Source: Candidatus Melainabacteria bacterium (GTDB lineage Bacteria; Cyanobacteriota; Vampirovibrionia; Gastranaerophilales; Gastranaerophilaceae). From it: a stretch of 64,000 nucleotides of DNA. The stretch's first letter is position 1. Every line of letters starts with the position of its first letter. Under the pieces are notes generated by a model. It ran no database searches and was not told the origin of the DNA. It saw only the letters and a list, made by a program, of their open reading frames with translations. The DNA is taken from contig QHMG01000010.1 in NCBI GenBank assembly GCA_003258725.1, positions 1-64,000 on the forward strand, in the 5' to 3' direction. The position numbers were made by a program, and so were the translations under genes. Of the stretch, positions 16,417 through 25,485 are shown piece by piece.

Positions 16417-18585
16417 ATGCTAAAAGAACAATTAGACAAGATCATGCGTCCAAAATCAATTGCAGTTGTTGGTGCTTCTACTAAAGAACACACAATTGGT
16501 TCTGATATCATGAAAAGATTACAAGAATACAAATTTACAGGTAAAATTTATCCGATTAACCCAAAAGGTGGTGTAATAGAAGGCTTACAAGCATATACAA
16601 CAGTTAACGAAGTTCCAGAGGATATTGATTTAGCAATCATCGTTGTTAATTCAAAATTCGTTTTATCAACAATTGACCAATGTAACGAAAAAGGTATTAA
16701 AGGTTTATGTATTATCACAGCTGGTTTTAAAGAAACAGGCAAAGAGGGTGCTGAACTTGAAAAACAATTAACTGAAAAATTAAATGAATATGGCATGAGA
16801 TGTGTAGGTCCTAACTGCTTAGGTGTTGTAAACACAGACCCTGAAATCAGTATGGACGGTTGTTTTGCTGAATCACTTCCAGAACGTGGTAACATCGGTT
16901 TCGTTTCACAATCAGGTGCTTTAGGTGGCGGTATTTTGAACATCTTAAAAGACTTAAACTTAGGTTTTGCTCAATTCATCTCAATCGGTAACCAAGCAGA
17001 CGTTAACGCTGAAACAGCATTAGAATATTGGGAAAACGAAAAAGACGTTGAACAAATTTTATTATACATGGAATCAATCCAAAACCCTGCTAACTTCAGA
17101 AAATTAGCAACAAGAATTTCTAAGAAAAAACCTATCCTTGCTTTAAAAGCTGGTCGTTCAGCAGCAGGTGCTTCAGCAGCATCTTCTCACACAGGTTCTT
17201 TAGCAGGTGCTGATAAAGCCGCTAACGCATTATTGGCTCAATCAGGTGTTATCAGAGAATATTCTTTGAAAAACTTATTCTCAACAGCAAAAGTATTTGC
17301 TAACTGCCCAATTCCAAAAGGAAACAGAGTAGCAATCATCACTAACTCAGGTGGTCCTGGTATTATGGCTACAGATGCTGTATGTGAATACGGTATGCAA
17401 ATGGCTAAAATTACTGAAGAAACAAAAGAAAAATTAAGAAGTTTCTTACCGGCAGCAGCATCAGTTAAAAACCCAATAGATATGATTGCATCTGCACCAA
17501 TTGAACACTACCAAGAAACATTAAAAACAGTTATTGCTGATGAAAATGTTGATATGATTATGGTTATCTACTTACCATTCTTAGGCTTAAAGGATATTGA
17601 TGTAGCAAAAGCCGTTATGGAAATTAAAGCTCAACATCCAGAAAAACCAGTTATTGGTGTATTCATGACTAAGAGCGAATTCTTTACAACATTATCAGAT
17701 ATGAAAGTTAATATGCCATTCTTTATGTATGCTGAAGAAGCTGCAGAAGGCTTTATGAGATTAGATCAACAACGTAAATGGATTGCAAGACCAGAAGGCA
17801 AAATTCCTTGCTACGATGTTGATAGAAAGAAAGCTGAAAGCATTATGTACAATGCTTTAAAAGAAGACCGTGCACAATTAACAACTCGTGAATCAATTGA
17901 TGTATTAGATGCTTACGGTATCAGAGTATGTAAATCTGGTTTCGCTACAAATGAAGAAGAAGTTGTAAATGTTGGTAATTCAATTGGCTACCCTGTTGTA
18001 ATGAAAATGACTTCAAAAACAACTTCTCACAAAACAGATGTTGGCGGTGTAAGAGTTAACATTCAATCTGAAGAACAATTAAGAGCTGAATACAAAGACT
18101 TATTATCAAAACTTGAAGAAAAAGGATTGTTAGATGGTCTTGAAGGTGTAATCATTCAAGAAATGGTTAAAGGCAACAGAGAAATGGTTTGCGGTATTGC
18201 AACAGACCCTCAATACGGCCCAATGATGATGTTTGGTTTAGGTGGTGTATTCATCGAAGTTATGAAAGACGTAACTTTCAGAATTGCACCATTAACAGAC
18301 GTTGATGCTTCTGAAATGATTAAATCAGTAAAAGCATACAAATTGTTAGAAGGTGCTAGAGGTACAACTCCGGCACAAATGGATCAAATTCAAGAAACAT
18401 TATTGAGATTGTCTCAATTAGTTTCTGATTACAAATTCATTGATGAATTAGATATTAACCCATTGTTAATCTCTGAAAAATCAGGTGAAGGTATCGCAGT
18501 TGACGGACGTATCAAAGTTAGATTAGAAGAAGCTAAAGAAGCTCTAGGTTTAACTTGTTGCAGCTGTGGTTGTGATTGCAAATAA
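16417..18585 (+). CDS. Acetyl-CoA synthetase (ADP-forming), fused alpha and beta subunits
   Basis: Converts acetyl-CoA, ADP and phosphate to acetate, CoA and ATP, an energy-yielding fermentation step. The 722 residues join a CoA-binding domain (about 5-130, MRPKSIAVVGAS), succinyl-CoA ligase-like domains (about 140-460, with SHTGSLAGAD holding the phosphohistidine region) and a C-terminal ATP-grasp domain (about 490-700, with DVGGVRVNI and DELDINPLL). A strong AAGGAAAGG site precedes the ATG. The last residues CCSCGCDC form a Cys-rich tail not typical of the family and possibly metal binding. Other acyl-CoA substrates are possible. Confidence 0.93.
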   Translation: MLKEQLDKIMRPKSIAVVGASTKEHTIGSDIMKRLQEYKFTGKIYPINPKGGVIEGLQAYTTVNEVPEDIDLAIIVVNSKFVLSTIDQCNEKGIKGLCIITAGFKETGKEGAELEKQLTEKLNEYGMRCVGPNCLGVVNTDPEISMDGCFAESLPERGNIGFVSQSGALGGGILNILKDLNLGFAQFISIGNQADVNAETALEYWENEKDVEQILLYMESIQNPANFRKLATRISKKKPILALKAGRSAAGASAASSHTGSLAGADKAANALLAQSGVIREYSLKNLFSTAKVFANCPIPKGNRVAIITNSGGPGIMATDAVCEYGMQMAKITEETKEKLRSFLPAAASVKNPIDMIASAPIEHYQETLKTVIADENVDMIMVIYLPFLGLKDIDVAKAVMEIKAQHPEKPVIGVFMTKSEFFTTLSDMKVNMPFFMYAEEAAEGFMRLDQQRKWIARPEGKIPCYDVDRKKAESIMYNALKEDRAQLTTRESIDVLDAYGIRVCKSGFATNEEEVVNVGNSIGYPVVMKMTSKTTSHKTDVGGVRVNIQSEEQLRAEYKDLLSKLEEKGLLDGLEGVIIQEMVKGNREMVCGIATDPQYGPMMMFGLGGVFIEVMKDVTFRIAPLTDVDASEMIKSVKAYKLLEGARGTTPAQMDQIQETLLRLSQLVSDYKFIDELDINPLLISEKSGEGIAVDGRIKVRLEEAKEALGLTCCSCGCDCK

Positions 18586-18610
18586 TAATCTTTGAGATTA
18601 TATATATTTT

Positions 18611-18645
18611 AGGGGCGAAGCCAAAGGCTTCGCCCCTAATTTTTT
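18611..18645. terminator. Bidirectional GC-rich terminator
   Basis: Perfect 12-bp stem AGGGGCGAAGCC with loop AAA, followed by AATTTTTTATT, between converging gene ends. Confidence 0.85.
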
Positions 18646-18646
18646 A

Positions 18647-18937
18647 TTATTTTAAAACGCTAAACGAAACAATTTTTGAATGCATAATATTTAGCCAGTC
18701 ATATTTGAAACAGGCAATGTCGTTACAAGTACATTCTTCTTCGTCACAAGAACAATAATCGTCAATTCTACATACGATAGCATTGTTTAATGTTAATACT
18801 CCGTTTGCGACTTCCTTACATTTGCCGTCACATTGATAAACAAATCCGTCAATTTTTAGATGGTTTGTAAATACTGTAATTCTGTTACTATCGCTTTCTG
18901 CAACGATTTCATAAATTGTTTTGTTAATGTTATCCAT
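18647..18937 (-). CDS. Hypothetical cysteine-rich small protein
   Basis: Not recognised. The 96-residue acidic protein has a Cys-rich C-terminal half: CDGKC near the middle and then a dense block CSCDEEECTCNDIAC, a pattern that could bind zinc or an iron-sulfur cluster. The start chosen is the ATG at 18937, since AAAGGAGGG lies 9 bases upstream; a longer frame starts at 18964 but lacks a ribosome site. No signal peptide or membrane helix. It converges on the acetyl-CoA synthetase gene, whose product also ends in a Cys-rich tail. Confidence 0.65.
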   Translation of the reverse strand: MDNINKTIYEIVAESDSNRITVFTNHLKIDGFVYQCDGKCKEVANGVLTLNNAIVCRIDDYCSCDEEECTCNDIACFKYDWLNIMHSKIVSFSVLK

Positions 18938-19011
18938 AAAAATATACCCTCCTTTGTTATACAAAAGAGAGTATATTTACTATTAACAAATTTTATAATT
19001 GCCTAGTTTGG

Positions 19012-20475
19012 TTATTTAATAGCTTTAGTTACTCTGTGTAAAGTTTTGTCTTTACCAAGTATAACAAGTGTACCAACCATATCAGCACCACGAGTTCTAC
19101 CTGTAACAGCTGCTCTGATAGCCCACATTGTAACTTTTGCTTTTACGCCTTTTTCTTTATAGAAACCACGAAATTCTTCAAGTTTTTCGTGTAAGTTTTC
19201 TTCTGTCCATTCCCAATCTTTAGCTTGTTCTGCAAATGCTTTTAAAACATCTTGAGAAACTTCTGTATCAAGAACTGTTGTTTGAACTTCTGGGTCGATT
19301 TCTACATCTTCGCCAAAGAAATATGAAACAGCATCTGTGATGTCAGAAAGAATTGTTAATGGGTCTCTTGTGATTTCAACCATGTGAGTATATTGTTCAT
19401 CTGTCATTGTAGATAAATCATATTTAGTTAAGAATGGTTTCAATCTTTCTTTCAAGTCATTGATATCAAGTTTCTTGATATATTGGCTATTCATCCAATT
19501 TAATTTATCGTATTCAAAGATAGAGTTTGAAGATGAAACTTCATTAATTCTAAAGTCTTGAGCGATTTCATCAACTGATTTAATTTCGTTTCCGTCAGAT
19601 GGAGCCCAACCCAATAGTGCCACAAAGTTAATTAAAGCATCTGTTAAATAGCCCTTTTCAACAAATTCAGAAACTGCAGTTGCACCGTGTCTTTTTGACA
19701 ATTTACTTCTATCGGGAGCTAAAATCATACCTAAGTGACCAAATCTTGGAACTTCTGCACCTAAGGCTTCATAGATTAAGATTTGCTTGAAGGTATTAGA
19801 AATATGGTCTTCACCACGAATGATGTGTGAAATTTTCATTAGCATATCATCAATTACAACCGCAAAGTTGTAAGTTGGAGAACCATTAGATTTCATAATT
19901 ACGAAATCACCAATTAGGTTTGTATCTTGGTGTAAATCTCCTTTTACAAGATCGTCAAAGTGAATAATTGATGAATCGTGGAACGCTTTTGTTGCTTTTT
20001 CAACAGAAAAACGAATTGCAGGTTTTCTGCCTTCAGCTCTTAATCTGTCTTTTTCAATATCATTTAATTTTTCACATTTTTTAGAATATACATAAGCCTT
20101 TTTGTTTTTTGTAGCTTCTTCTTTTTCTGCTTCTAATTCTTCAGGAGTGCAGAAACATTCGTAAGCAAAGCCCTTTTCTAATAAGATTTGAACATATTTC
20201 GGATAAATATCAAATCTTTCTGATTGAGTGTAAGGACCATAAGGACCGCCTACATCTGGACCTTCGTCCCAATTTAAGCCTAGTGCCTTTAAGCTATCAA
20301 AAATGTTATCAATATATGCTTGGCTTGTACGCTCAGCATCTGTGTCTTCAATTCTTAAAACAAATTTACCGCCAACTTTTTTAGCGTATAAATAGTTAAA
20401 CAAAGCTGTTCTTGCAGTTCCAACGTGAAGGTTTCCACTTGGCGATGGTGCAATTCTAACTCTTACATCTGACAT
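19012..20475 (-). CDS. gltX: Glutamyl-tRNA synthetase
   Basis: Charges tRNA-Glu (and probably tRNA-Gln, if an amidotransferase is present) with glutamate. The 487 residues are full length for class Ib. The HIGH-like motif is in PSPSGNLHVGTARTAL, and the KMSKS-equivalent is DRSKLSKRHGA. RIEDTDAERT is a conserved Glu-binding block, and the C-terminal all-helical anticodon domain is complete. AAGGTAAATTT precedes the ATG. It may be the second gene after the upstream minus-strand membrane protein (gap 78 bases), but separate transcription is as likely. Confidence 0.96.
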   Translation of the reverse strand: MSDVRVRIAPSPSGNLHVGTARTALFNYLYAKKVGGKFVLRIEDTDAERTSQAYIDNIFDSLKALGLNWDEGPDVGGPYGPYTQSERFDIYPKYVQILLEKGFAYECFCTPEELEAEKEEATKNKKAYVYSKKCEKLNDIEKDRLRAEGRKPAIRFSVEKATKAFHDSSIIHFDDLVKGDLHQDTNLIGDFVIMKSNGSPTYNFAVVIDDMLMKISHIIRGEDHISNTFKQILIYEALGAEVPRFGHLGMILAPDRSKLSKRHGATAVSEFVEKGYLTDALINFVALLGWAPSDGNEIKSVDEIAQDFRINEVSSSNSIFEYDKLNWMNSQYIKKLDINDLKERLKPFLTKYDLSTMTDEQYTHMVEITRDPLTILSDITDAVSYFFGEDVEIDPEVQTTVLDTEVSQDVLKAFAEQAKDWEWTEENLHEKLEEFRGFYKEKGVKAKVTMWAIRAAVTGRTRGADMVGTLVILGKDKTLHRVTKAIK

Positions 20476-20553
20476 AAATTTACCTTCTTTCCTTCTTCTG
20501 ATAATTTAATTATCTCATGAACAAGTTTTTTGGCGCAATATTTTTTAAAAATA

Positions 20554-21006
20554 TTATTTATTCTCAGAATTTGTTTGAACATTCATTTTGTGAGCGTGAA
20601 TTCTTTGCATTAAATCTCTATATGCAGTGAAAAATCTGATTGCCTGTGCTTTTGCGCTGTGAGGTACTGTGTAAGACATGGTTTCGTTTTTAACAGTATC
20701 TAAAATTTCAATATTTAGGTCTTTTTTTGAGTTTAATATTTCTGCGGGGTTCATTGTAGGCTTTAAGTTGTACTGAAACATCATATTTGAGGCTTCGTTT
20801 TGATAAATAACATCATTGCCAAAAATATCATTTGAAATTATGAAGAAAAAGCCTTTTAGATGAATATATCTTAATTTATTTGGATCTCCATAAGCTGCGG
20901 TTCTTGGAAATGCCGTAAAAAAAGTCATTTGCGACAAGGCAATACCAAAAAATGATAGAGCTACTAAGAATATTAATATAATAGATGTCACAATTACTAC
21001 TGCCAT
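20554..21006 (-). CDS. Hypothetical membrane-anchored protein
   Basis: Not recognised. The 150 residues begin with a hydrophobic helix (about 2-27, VVIVTSIILIFLVALSFFG) with no cleavage site, followed by a soluble region of mixed charge ending in TNSENK. It probably anchors to the inner membrane with the rest cytoplasmic or periplasmic. The ATG has no ribosome binding site; TATAAT lies only 6 bases upstream, so the message may be leaderless or the true start may lie further in. Confidence 0.6.
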   Translation of the reverse strand: MAVVIVTSIILIFLVALSFFGIALSQMTFFTAFPRTAAYGDPNKLRYIHLKGFFFIISNDIFGNDVIYQNEASNMMFQYNLKPTMNPAEILNSKKDLNIEILDTVKNETMSYTVPHSAKAQAIRFFTAYRDLMQRIHAHKMNVQTNSENK

Positions 21007-21133
21007 ACTTATATTATAGCAACTTATAAAAAAAAGAAAAGAGGGAAATAAACAATAAATTTAGCGTTTTTAAGTTGAATTTTTTAATGTTTTGTTATAC
21101 CATGAAGTGAGCTTTACAATTTGAGATCTTTAT

Positions 21134-23245
21134 ATGGCAAAAAAAATAAATCGCTCAAAAGTTATACTATCAGATTTGGTTGATAAAAAAACAGTGGAAA
21201 GAATTTTGAAAACTTTCCATAAGACTTTTGGATTTGGTTGTAGTTGTGTTGATGAAAATAAGATTATTGCAAATATTCAGTTCACAAAATTTTGTAAAAT
21301 GACAAGAAATTCAAAATTAGGTTGTGAATTTTGTGAAAATTGTGATAAAGCGGCATGGGAGAAAATTTCAAAAACGAGAAAGCCGACAATTTATAAATGT
21401 CATGCCGGTTTGATTGATATCGCAATCCCAATATTCGTTGATAACAAATATTTAGGCGCAATTATGGGTGGTCAGTTTTTGACTGAAAATTTGAAAGAAA
21501 AAAGTATTTTAGATTTATCCGAAAAACTTGGAATTAAAGAAAAAGAAGAATATCTACTTTCTGCAAAAAAAATAAAGAAAATAAAACTTAGCGAAGCTAA
21601 AAAAGCAATGAAAATGTTGGCTCTAGTAGCGGAAACTATTTCTGAGACAGCATATTCAAAATACGAATTACAAAAAGAAACTGATAAAAAAGAATTTATT
21701 TTGTCTTTAGTCAATGTCGTTGAAAATACGGTATCTAAAGATAAATTGTACAGTTCAATTTGTAAAATGATAATGAAATTTTTTAATGCAGATAGAATTA
21801 TGATTGTTGAATTTTACAAAAATGGATTGTACAACATTATGCAGGAACTGAAGGTTGACAAATCAATTAAGTCTATTTCGGAAGTTTTGCCAATCAAAAT
21901 GACTGAAAAAATAATGTCATATTGGAACGACATTATTTTTAATTTGAATAAAGAAGTGACGTTCAATAGCGTGAATTCGTATGATATTCCAGATTTTATT
22001 CGAGATGCGTATAACAAAATTGGTTTAGTTTCAGCAATGACAACAATTTTTAATAGAACTGAAACTACTGCAACAGTTGTTGTTATGGGTAAATATGACA
22101 ATAATAATGCTTGGACTGAGGACGATGTAAAAGGTTTTAATCTTTGTGCAAAGCAGGTTAATATTGCAATCAATAAGATTAAACTTACAGAAAAAGCCAA
22201 TATTAATGCCTTGAGAGAAAAAGCCCTGCTTGATAATCTTCCGGCAAGTGCGTTTTTGAAAGATGTAAACGGAAAATTTCTGGCTGTAAATGATGAGTTT
22301 CTCACTTGTGGATTAACAAGAGAACAAATTTTAGGACATGACGATTTTGAATTTGAACCATACGAAATTGCATCGTCTTACCAAGCGGAGGATTTAGAGG
22401 TTATTAAAACTAAAAAAACGTTCAGAAATGTTAGAAAAGTCGTTAGAGACGGTAAAGAAATATGGTTTGAAAGTTTTAAAAGTCCAGTTTTTGATGAAAA
22501 AGGTAATGTTATTGCAATTACAGGCTTTAATAAAGATGTAACGGCTCAAATGATGATGGATAATTTGAAAAATCAATTCCTTTCAATTATAAGTCATGAA
22601 CTTAGAACACCTTTAACTTCAATTGCAGGTAGTATTGATTTAATTCTTAATGGTTTAGTCGGAGACATTGATACCTCTTGTGCAGAAATGCTAAAAATTG
22701 CTAAAAAGAACACAACAAAATTAACAACATTAATTAGTAATATTCTTGAACTTGAAGGATTAGAGGCTAATACAATAAAGTTAAATTTATCAAAACAAGA
22801 AGTTAAGCCAATTTTATTGAAGGCTATTAAAATGACGGAAAAGCCTACAACTGCATTTGATGTGAAAATAGTTCCAAAAATTGAATTAAAAGATGAATGT
22901 GCAAAAGTTGATAGTGAAAAACTTTTGCAACTTTTCTCAAATCTTATTTCAAATGCATACAAGTTTTCAAATTTTGGTGAAACAATCCCGATAAGTGCAA
23001 AGGTTAAAAAAAAGGATATTGTTGTAACCATAACAAATACCGGTGTTCAAATCCCAGCAGGCATGGAAGACAGTATTTTCAATAGATTTAAGCAAATAGA
23101 TGAAAAATCTAATCCGCAAAATACAAGTGTTGGCTTAGGACTTGCTATAGCTAAACTTTTAGCAGATAAAATGCACGGTACAATTGGCTATACTTCAAAG
23201 AATAATGTTACAACATTTACGGTTACTTTGCCTTTGGTAAAATAG
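21134..23245 (+). CDS. Hybrid-sensor histidine kinase with PocR, GAF-like and PAS domains
   Basis: A 703-residue soluble kinase. Residues about 10-160 form a PocR-type ligand domain (LSDLVDKKTVERI, CEFCENCDKAAW, YKCHAGLIDIAIPI), used elsewhere for sensing small hydrocarbon derivatives and with a Cys cluster that could bind metal. A GAF-like region follows (about 190-350), then a PAS domain (about 365-475, FLKDVNGKFLAVNDEFL). HisKA has the phosphorylated His in SIISHELRTPLTS, and the HATPase domain has SNLISNAYKFS and GLGLAIAK. The convergent gene is a single-domain response regulator, a candidate partner. Signal unknown. No receiver domain is present. Confidence 0.88.
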   Translation: MAKKINRSKVILSDLVDKKTVERILKTFHKTFGFGCSCVDENKIIANIQFTKFCKMTRNSKLGCEFCENCDKAAWEKISKTRKPTIYKCHAGLIDIAIPIFVDNKYLGAIMGGQFLTENLKEKSILDLSEKLGIKEKEEYLLSAKKIKKIKLSEAKKAMKMLALVAETISETAYSKYELQKETDKKEFILSLVNVVENTVSKDKLYSSICKMIMKFFNADRIMIVEFYKNGLYNIMQELKVDKSIKSISEVLPIKMTEKIMSYWNDIIFNLNKEVTFNSVNSYDIPDFIRDAYNKIGLVSAMTTIFNRTETTATVVVMGKYDNNNAWTEDDVKGFNLCAKQVNIAINKIKLTEKANINALREKALLDNLPASAFLKDVNGKFLAVNDEFLTCGLTREQILGHDDFEFEPYEIASSYQAEDLEVIKTKKTFRNVRKVVRDGKEIWFESFKSPVFDEKGNVIAITGFNKDVTAQMMMDNLKNQFLSIISHELRTPLTSIAGSIDLILNGLVGDIDTSCAEMLKIAKKNTTKLTTLISNILELEGLEANTIKLNLSKQEVKPILLKAIKMTEKPTTAFDVKIVPKIELKDECAKVDSEKLLQLFSNLISNAYKFSNFGETIPISAKVKKKDIVVTITNTGVQIPAGMEDSIFNRFKQIDEKSNPQNTSVGLGLAIAKLLADKMHGTIGYTSKNNVTTFTVTLPLVK

Positions 23246-23250
23246 TTTGA

Positions 23251-23292
23251 AATAAGGCACGCCGGTCAGTATGACCGGCGTGCCTTATTTTG
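23251..23292. terminator. Bidirectional terminator between kinase and response regulator
   Basis: Perfect 18-bp stem (AATAAGGCACGCCGGTCA and complement) with loop GTA, flanked by T runs on both strands, between two converging genes. Confidence 0.88.
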
Positions 23293-23700
23293 TTAATTTG
23301 TTTGTTCAATAGCATTGAAATGTTTATCCCACATTTCTTTTATTGTGCTATACAAATTCATTGTATCAAACGGTTTTTGGATAATTCCTAAAACATCAAG
23401 GGCTTCTAATTCTCCGATTTCATGCGGTTGAACTTTTGATGTTAAAAATATAACAGGAATATCTTTTAGCTTAGGATTTTTTCTAAGTTCTTTTAAAACT
23501 GTTGGACCGTCCATTTGAGGCATCATTACGTCAAGCAGAATTAAATCTGGAGTTGTGTAGCGCAACTTTGCAAGCAACTCTGGACCATTGTTTGCAAAAT
23601 CTAGACTTAGGCTTGTGTTTTTTGACTCAAGCACAATCTTGACGATGATTCTAATATCTTCATCATCTTCAGCATAAAGTATTTTCTTAATCTCTCTTAT
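23293..23700 (-). CDS. Single-domain response regulator (CheY-like), non-AUG start
   Basis: Receiver domain that accepts phosphate from a histidine kinase, probably the convergent one. The 135 residues carry the acidic pocket EDDED, the phosphorylated Asp in LILLDVMMPQMDG, VIFLTSK (Thr/Ser) and a Lys in IIQKPFD. No output domain. The frame is open further upstream, but those residues are not receiver-like. The start is placed at ATA (23700): AGGAG lies 7 bases upstream, and a TATAAT at 23744-23749 suggests transcription begins downstream of the upstream ATGs. No ATG, GTG or TTG fits the Shine-Dalgarno spacing. Confidence 0.75.
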   Translation of the reverse strand: MREIKKILYAEDDEDIRIIVKIVLESKNTSLSLDFANNGPELLAKLRYTTPDLILLDVMMPQMDGPTVLKELRKNPKLKDIPVIFLTSKVQPHEIGELEALDVLGIIQKPFDTMNLYSTIKEMWDKHFNAIEQTN

Positions 23701-23743
23701 GATAAAACTCCTGTGGTGAATAGATAAAATTGGGGTATATATT

Positions 23744-23772
23744 ATTATAGTACCCATATTGGGTGTATTTAA
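23744..23772 (-). promoter_or_regulatory. Candidate promoter of the response regulator
   Basis: On the minus strand TATAAT is at 23744-23749 with a weak -35 (TTAAAT, 23767-23772) at 17 bases. An ACCC-ATATT-GGGT palindrome at 23752-23764 lies in the spacer and could be an operator. Confidence 0.4.
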
Positions 23773-23922
23773 TAACATTATTGTTAATTTTTGTGATGAT
23801 AAATTTTAGGAACATACTTGTAAAAAAGGCATGCTGTTCAATAATAATATGAAATGTAGCTGTTGAAATTTGTTATACTTTTATTTTGTCTTTTGGTATA
23901 ATATTGTCGAAATGAGGTAATT

Positions 23923-24399
23923 ATGTTTAAGAAAATATTTTTATTGTTATTTTTAATATCATTTATTAGTGTAAATTCTTGTATAGCTGAAACTTCAGAC
24001 TATATGGTTGAAGAAAGGAAATTTGTTAATTATCAAACTAATAACACTATTGAAAAAATGAAGATATATAGACGTGCAGTTTATAGCACTTTAGAGATTA
24101 CCCCTCCTCAGGCGATTGAAATAAAAAAGCTTGATAAAGAGTTCTATGGGCAAATTAAACCTATTTTGACAGAAGATTTTTATACTATGAACAGATTGTC
24201 AAGACTAACCAGCAAGCCAAGACCATCAAAAGGGCTTGTAAATGTTGAAAAGAAAAAACTAAAAGCAAATAGCAAAGTCTTAGATAGCTATACAACTGCT
24301 TACGAAAATGATTTGTATAAAATTTTAACACCTACGCAAAAATCAAAATATATGAAATTGAAGAAGGATAAAATAAAAGAATATAAGGCTTCTTTTTAA
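23923..24399 (+). CDS. Secreted hypothetical protein
   Basis: Not recognised. The 158 residues start with a signal peptide (KKIFLLLFLISFISVNSC) with a Cys at about residue 20, so it may be a lipoprotein or be cleaved after IAE. The mature part is Lys-rich and probably helical (about 35 to 158), with EITPPQAIEIKKLDKEFY near the middle. RBS GAGG lies before the ATG. Monocistronic with no informative neighbour. Confidence 0.65.
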   Translation: MFKKIFLLLFLISFISVNSCIAETSDYMVEERKFVNYQTNNTIEKMKIYRRAVYSTLEITPPQAIEIKKLDKEFYGQIKPILTEDFYTMNRLSRLTSKPRPSKGLVNVEKKKLKANSKVLDSYTTAYENDLYKILTPTQKSKYMKLKKDKIKEYKASF

Positions 24400-24405
24400 T
24401 ATTTT

Positions 24406-24972
24406 CTAAAATTTTTGTTCAATTTCTTTAATAACTTTTGCAGGATTGCCTACGGCTAGTGAATTTGCAGAAATGTCTTTTGTAACTACACTTCCAGCAC
24501 CGATTACACAATTGTCACCAATAGTTACGTTTGGTAGAACAGTAACATTTCCGCCAAACCATACGTTATTGCCAACTTTAATAGGTTTTGCAATTTCTAT
24601 ACCTTGATTTCTTGTTTTTGCATCAAGTGGGTGTACTGGTGTGTAGAAAGAACAGTTTGGTCCAATGAAAACATTATCTCCAAAAGTTACTTTGGCGCAA
24701 TCAAGAATTAATAAGTTATGATTTGCATAAAAGTTTTTGCCTATTTCAATGTTGTAGCCGTAATCGCAGATAAAAGGTTGTTCAATTAAAAAGTTTTCTT
24801 TTGTTGACCCTAGAATTTCTTTCAATATTTTTTGTCGTTCATTTACTTTTTCAGGAGATAACAAGTTATGTTCATGGCAAAGTTTTTTGCAACGAGTTCT
24901 TTCTTCAAATAAAGTTTTATCTTCGCTAGGGCTGTGCCATAAACCGTTTAACATTTTTTCTTTTTCGTTCAT
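24406..24972 (-). CDS. maa: Maltose O-acetyltransferase / sugar O-acetyltransferase
   Basis: Acetyl-CoA-dependent transferase of the LacA/Maa left-handed beta-helix family. The 188 residues have the Maa N-terminal domain (about 1-55) and hexapeptide repeats with GPNCSFYTPVHPLD, which holds the catalytic His, and a C-terminal cap with VGNPAKVIKEI. Length is typical (about 180-200). The acceptor sugar (maltose, glucose or a galactoside) cannot be read from the sequence. AAGGA precedes the ATG. The gene lies downstream of the tRNA cluster but after its terminator, so it has its own promoter. Confidence 0.9.
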   Translation of the reverse strand: MNEKEKMLNGLWHSPSEDKTLFEERTRCKKLCHEHNLLSPEKVNERQKILKEILGSTKENFLIEQPFICDYGYNIEIGKNFYANHNLLILDCAKVTFGDNVFIGPNCSFYTPVHPLDAKTRNQGIEIAKPIKVGNNVWFGGNVTVLPNVTIGDNCVIGAGSVVTKDISANSLAVGNPAKVIKEIEQKF

Positions 24973-24995
24973 TTGAAATAAATTCCTTTGTATAA

Positions 24996-25032
24996 AAAAA
25001 CTCCTTGATGAATACTATCATTAAGGAGTTTT
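24996..25032 (-). terminator. Terminator of the tRNA Thr-Thr-Tyr cluster
   Basis: Stem AAACTCCTT..AAGGAGTTT with ATGA/TCAT extension and a T run on the minus strand, directly after tRNA-Tyr. Confidence 0.8.
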
Positions 25033-25039
25033 TAAAATT

Positions 25040-25122
25040 TGGGCAGGGGTGGATTCGAACCACCGTAGACTCGCGTCGACAGATTTACAGTCTGTTGCCT
25101 TTAGCCACTCGGCCACCGACCC
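25040..25122 (-). tRNA. tRNA-Tyr (GUA)
   Basis: An 83-nt tRNA with a long variable arm, last of a three-tRNA cluster. Anticodon loop CTGTAAA gives GUA. The acceptor arms GGGTCGG and CCTGCCC pair except for C5:U68, next to a U4:G69 wobble. CCA is not encoded. Confidence 0.93.
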
Positions 25123-25131
25123 ATGTCTAAA

Positions 25132-25203
25132 TGCCTTTGACGAGATTTGAACTCGTGGCCTCTCCCTTACCAAGGGAGTGCGCTACCCCTGCGCCACAAA
25201 GGC
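25132..25203 (-). tRNA. tRNA-Thr (GGU)
   Basis: A 72-nt cloverleaf in the middle of the cluster; acceptor GCCTTTG pairs with CAAAGGC, anticodon loop TTGGTAA gives GGU. CCA is not encoded. Confidence 0.95.
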
Positions 25204-25224
25204 TCGAGGGGTTATCAACAAACA

Positions 25225-25296
25225 AGCCGGCAATAGGAATCGAACCTACAACCTACGGTTTACAAAACCGTTGCTCTACCGTTGAGCTATGCCGGC
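25225..25296 (-). tRNA. tRNA-Thr (UGU)
   Basis: A 72-nt cloverleaf, first gene of the cluster; acceptor GCCGGCA pairs with TGCCGGC, anticodon loop TTTGTAA gives UGU. CCA is not encoded. Confidence 0.95.
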
Positions 25297-25485
25297 GTGT
25301 CATGCGTTGACCTCTCTATTGTAAACGGTAAAAAAAATTATGTCAAGCAATTTTTTTGACTTTTTATAAATTATCATTATACATAAAGTAAAATCCACTA
25401 AACAGATGAGATTTAATCAATTTACTCTACTTTACTTGAATTTATCCGATTAAAAGAATAAGAGAATTATAGCGAGGCGGTAATT

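Noticed and set aside
21134..23778. Kinase and response regulator as one hybrid operon
   Set aside because: They are convergent, separated by a bidirectional terminator; only functional pairing is possible.
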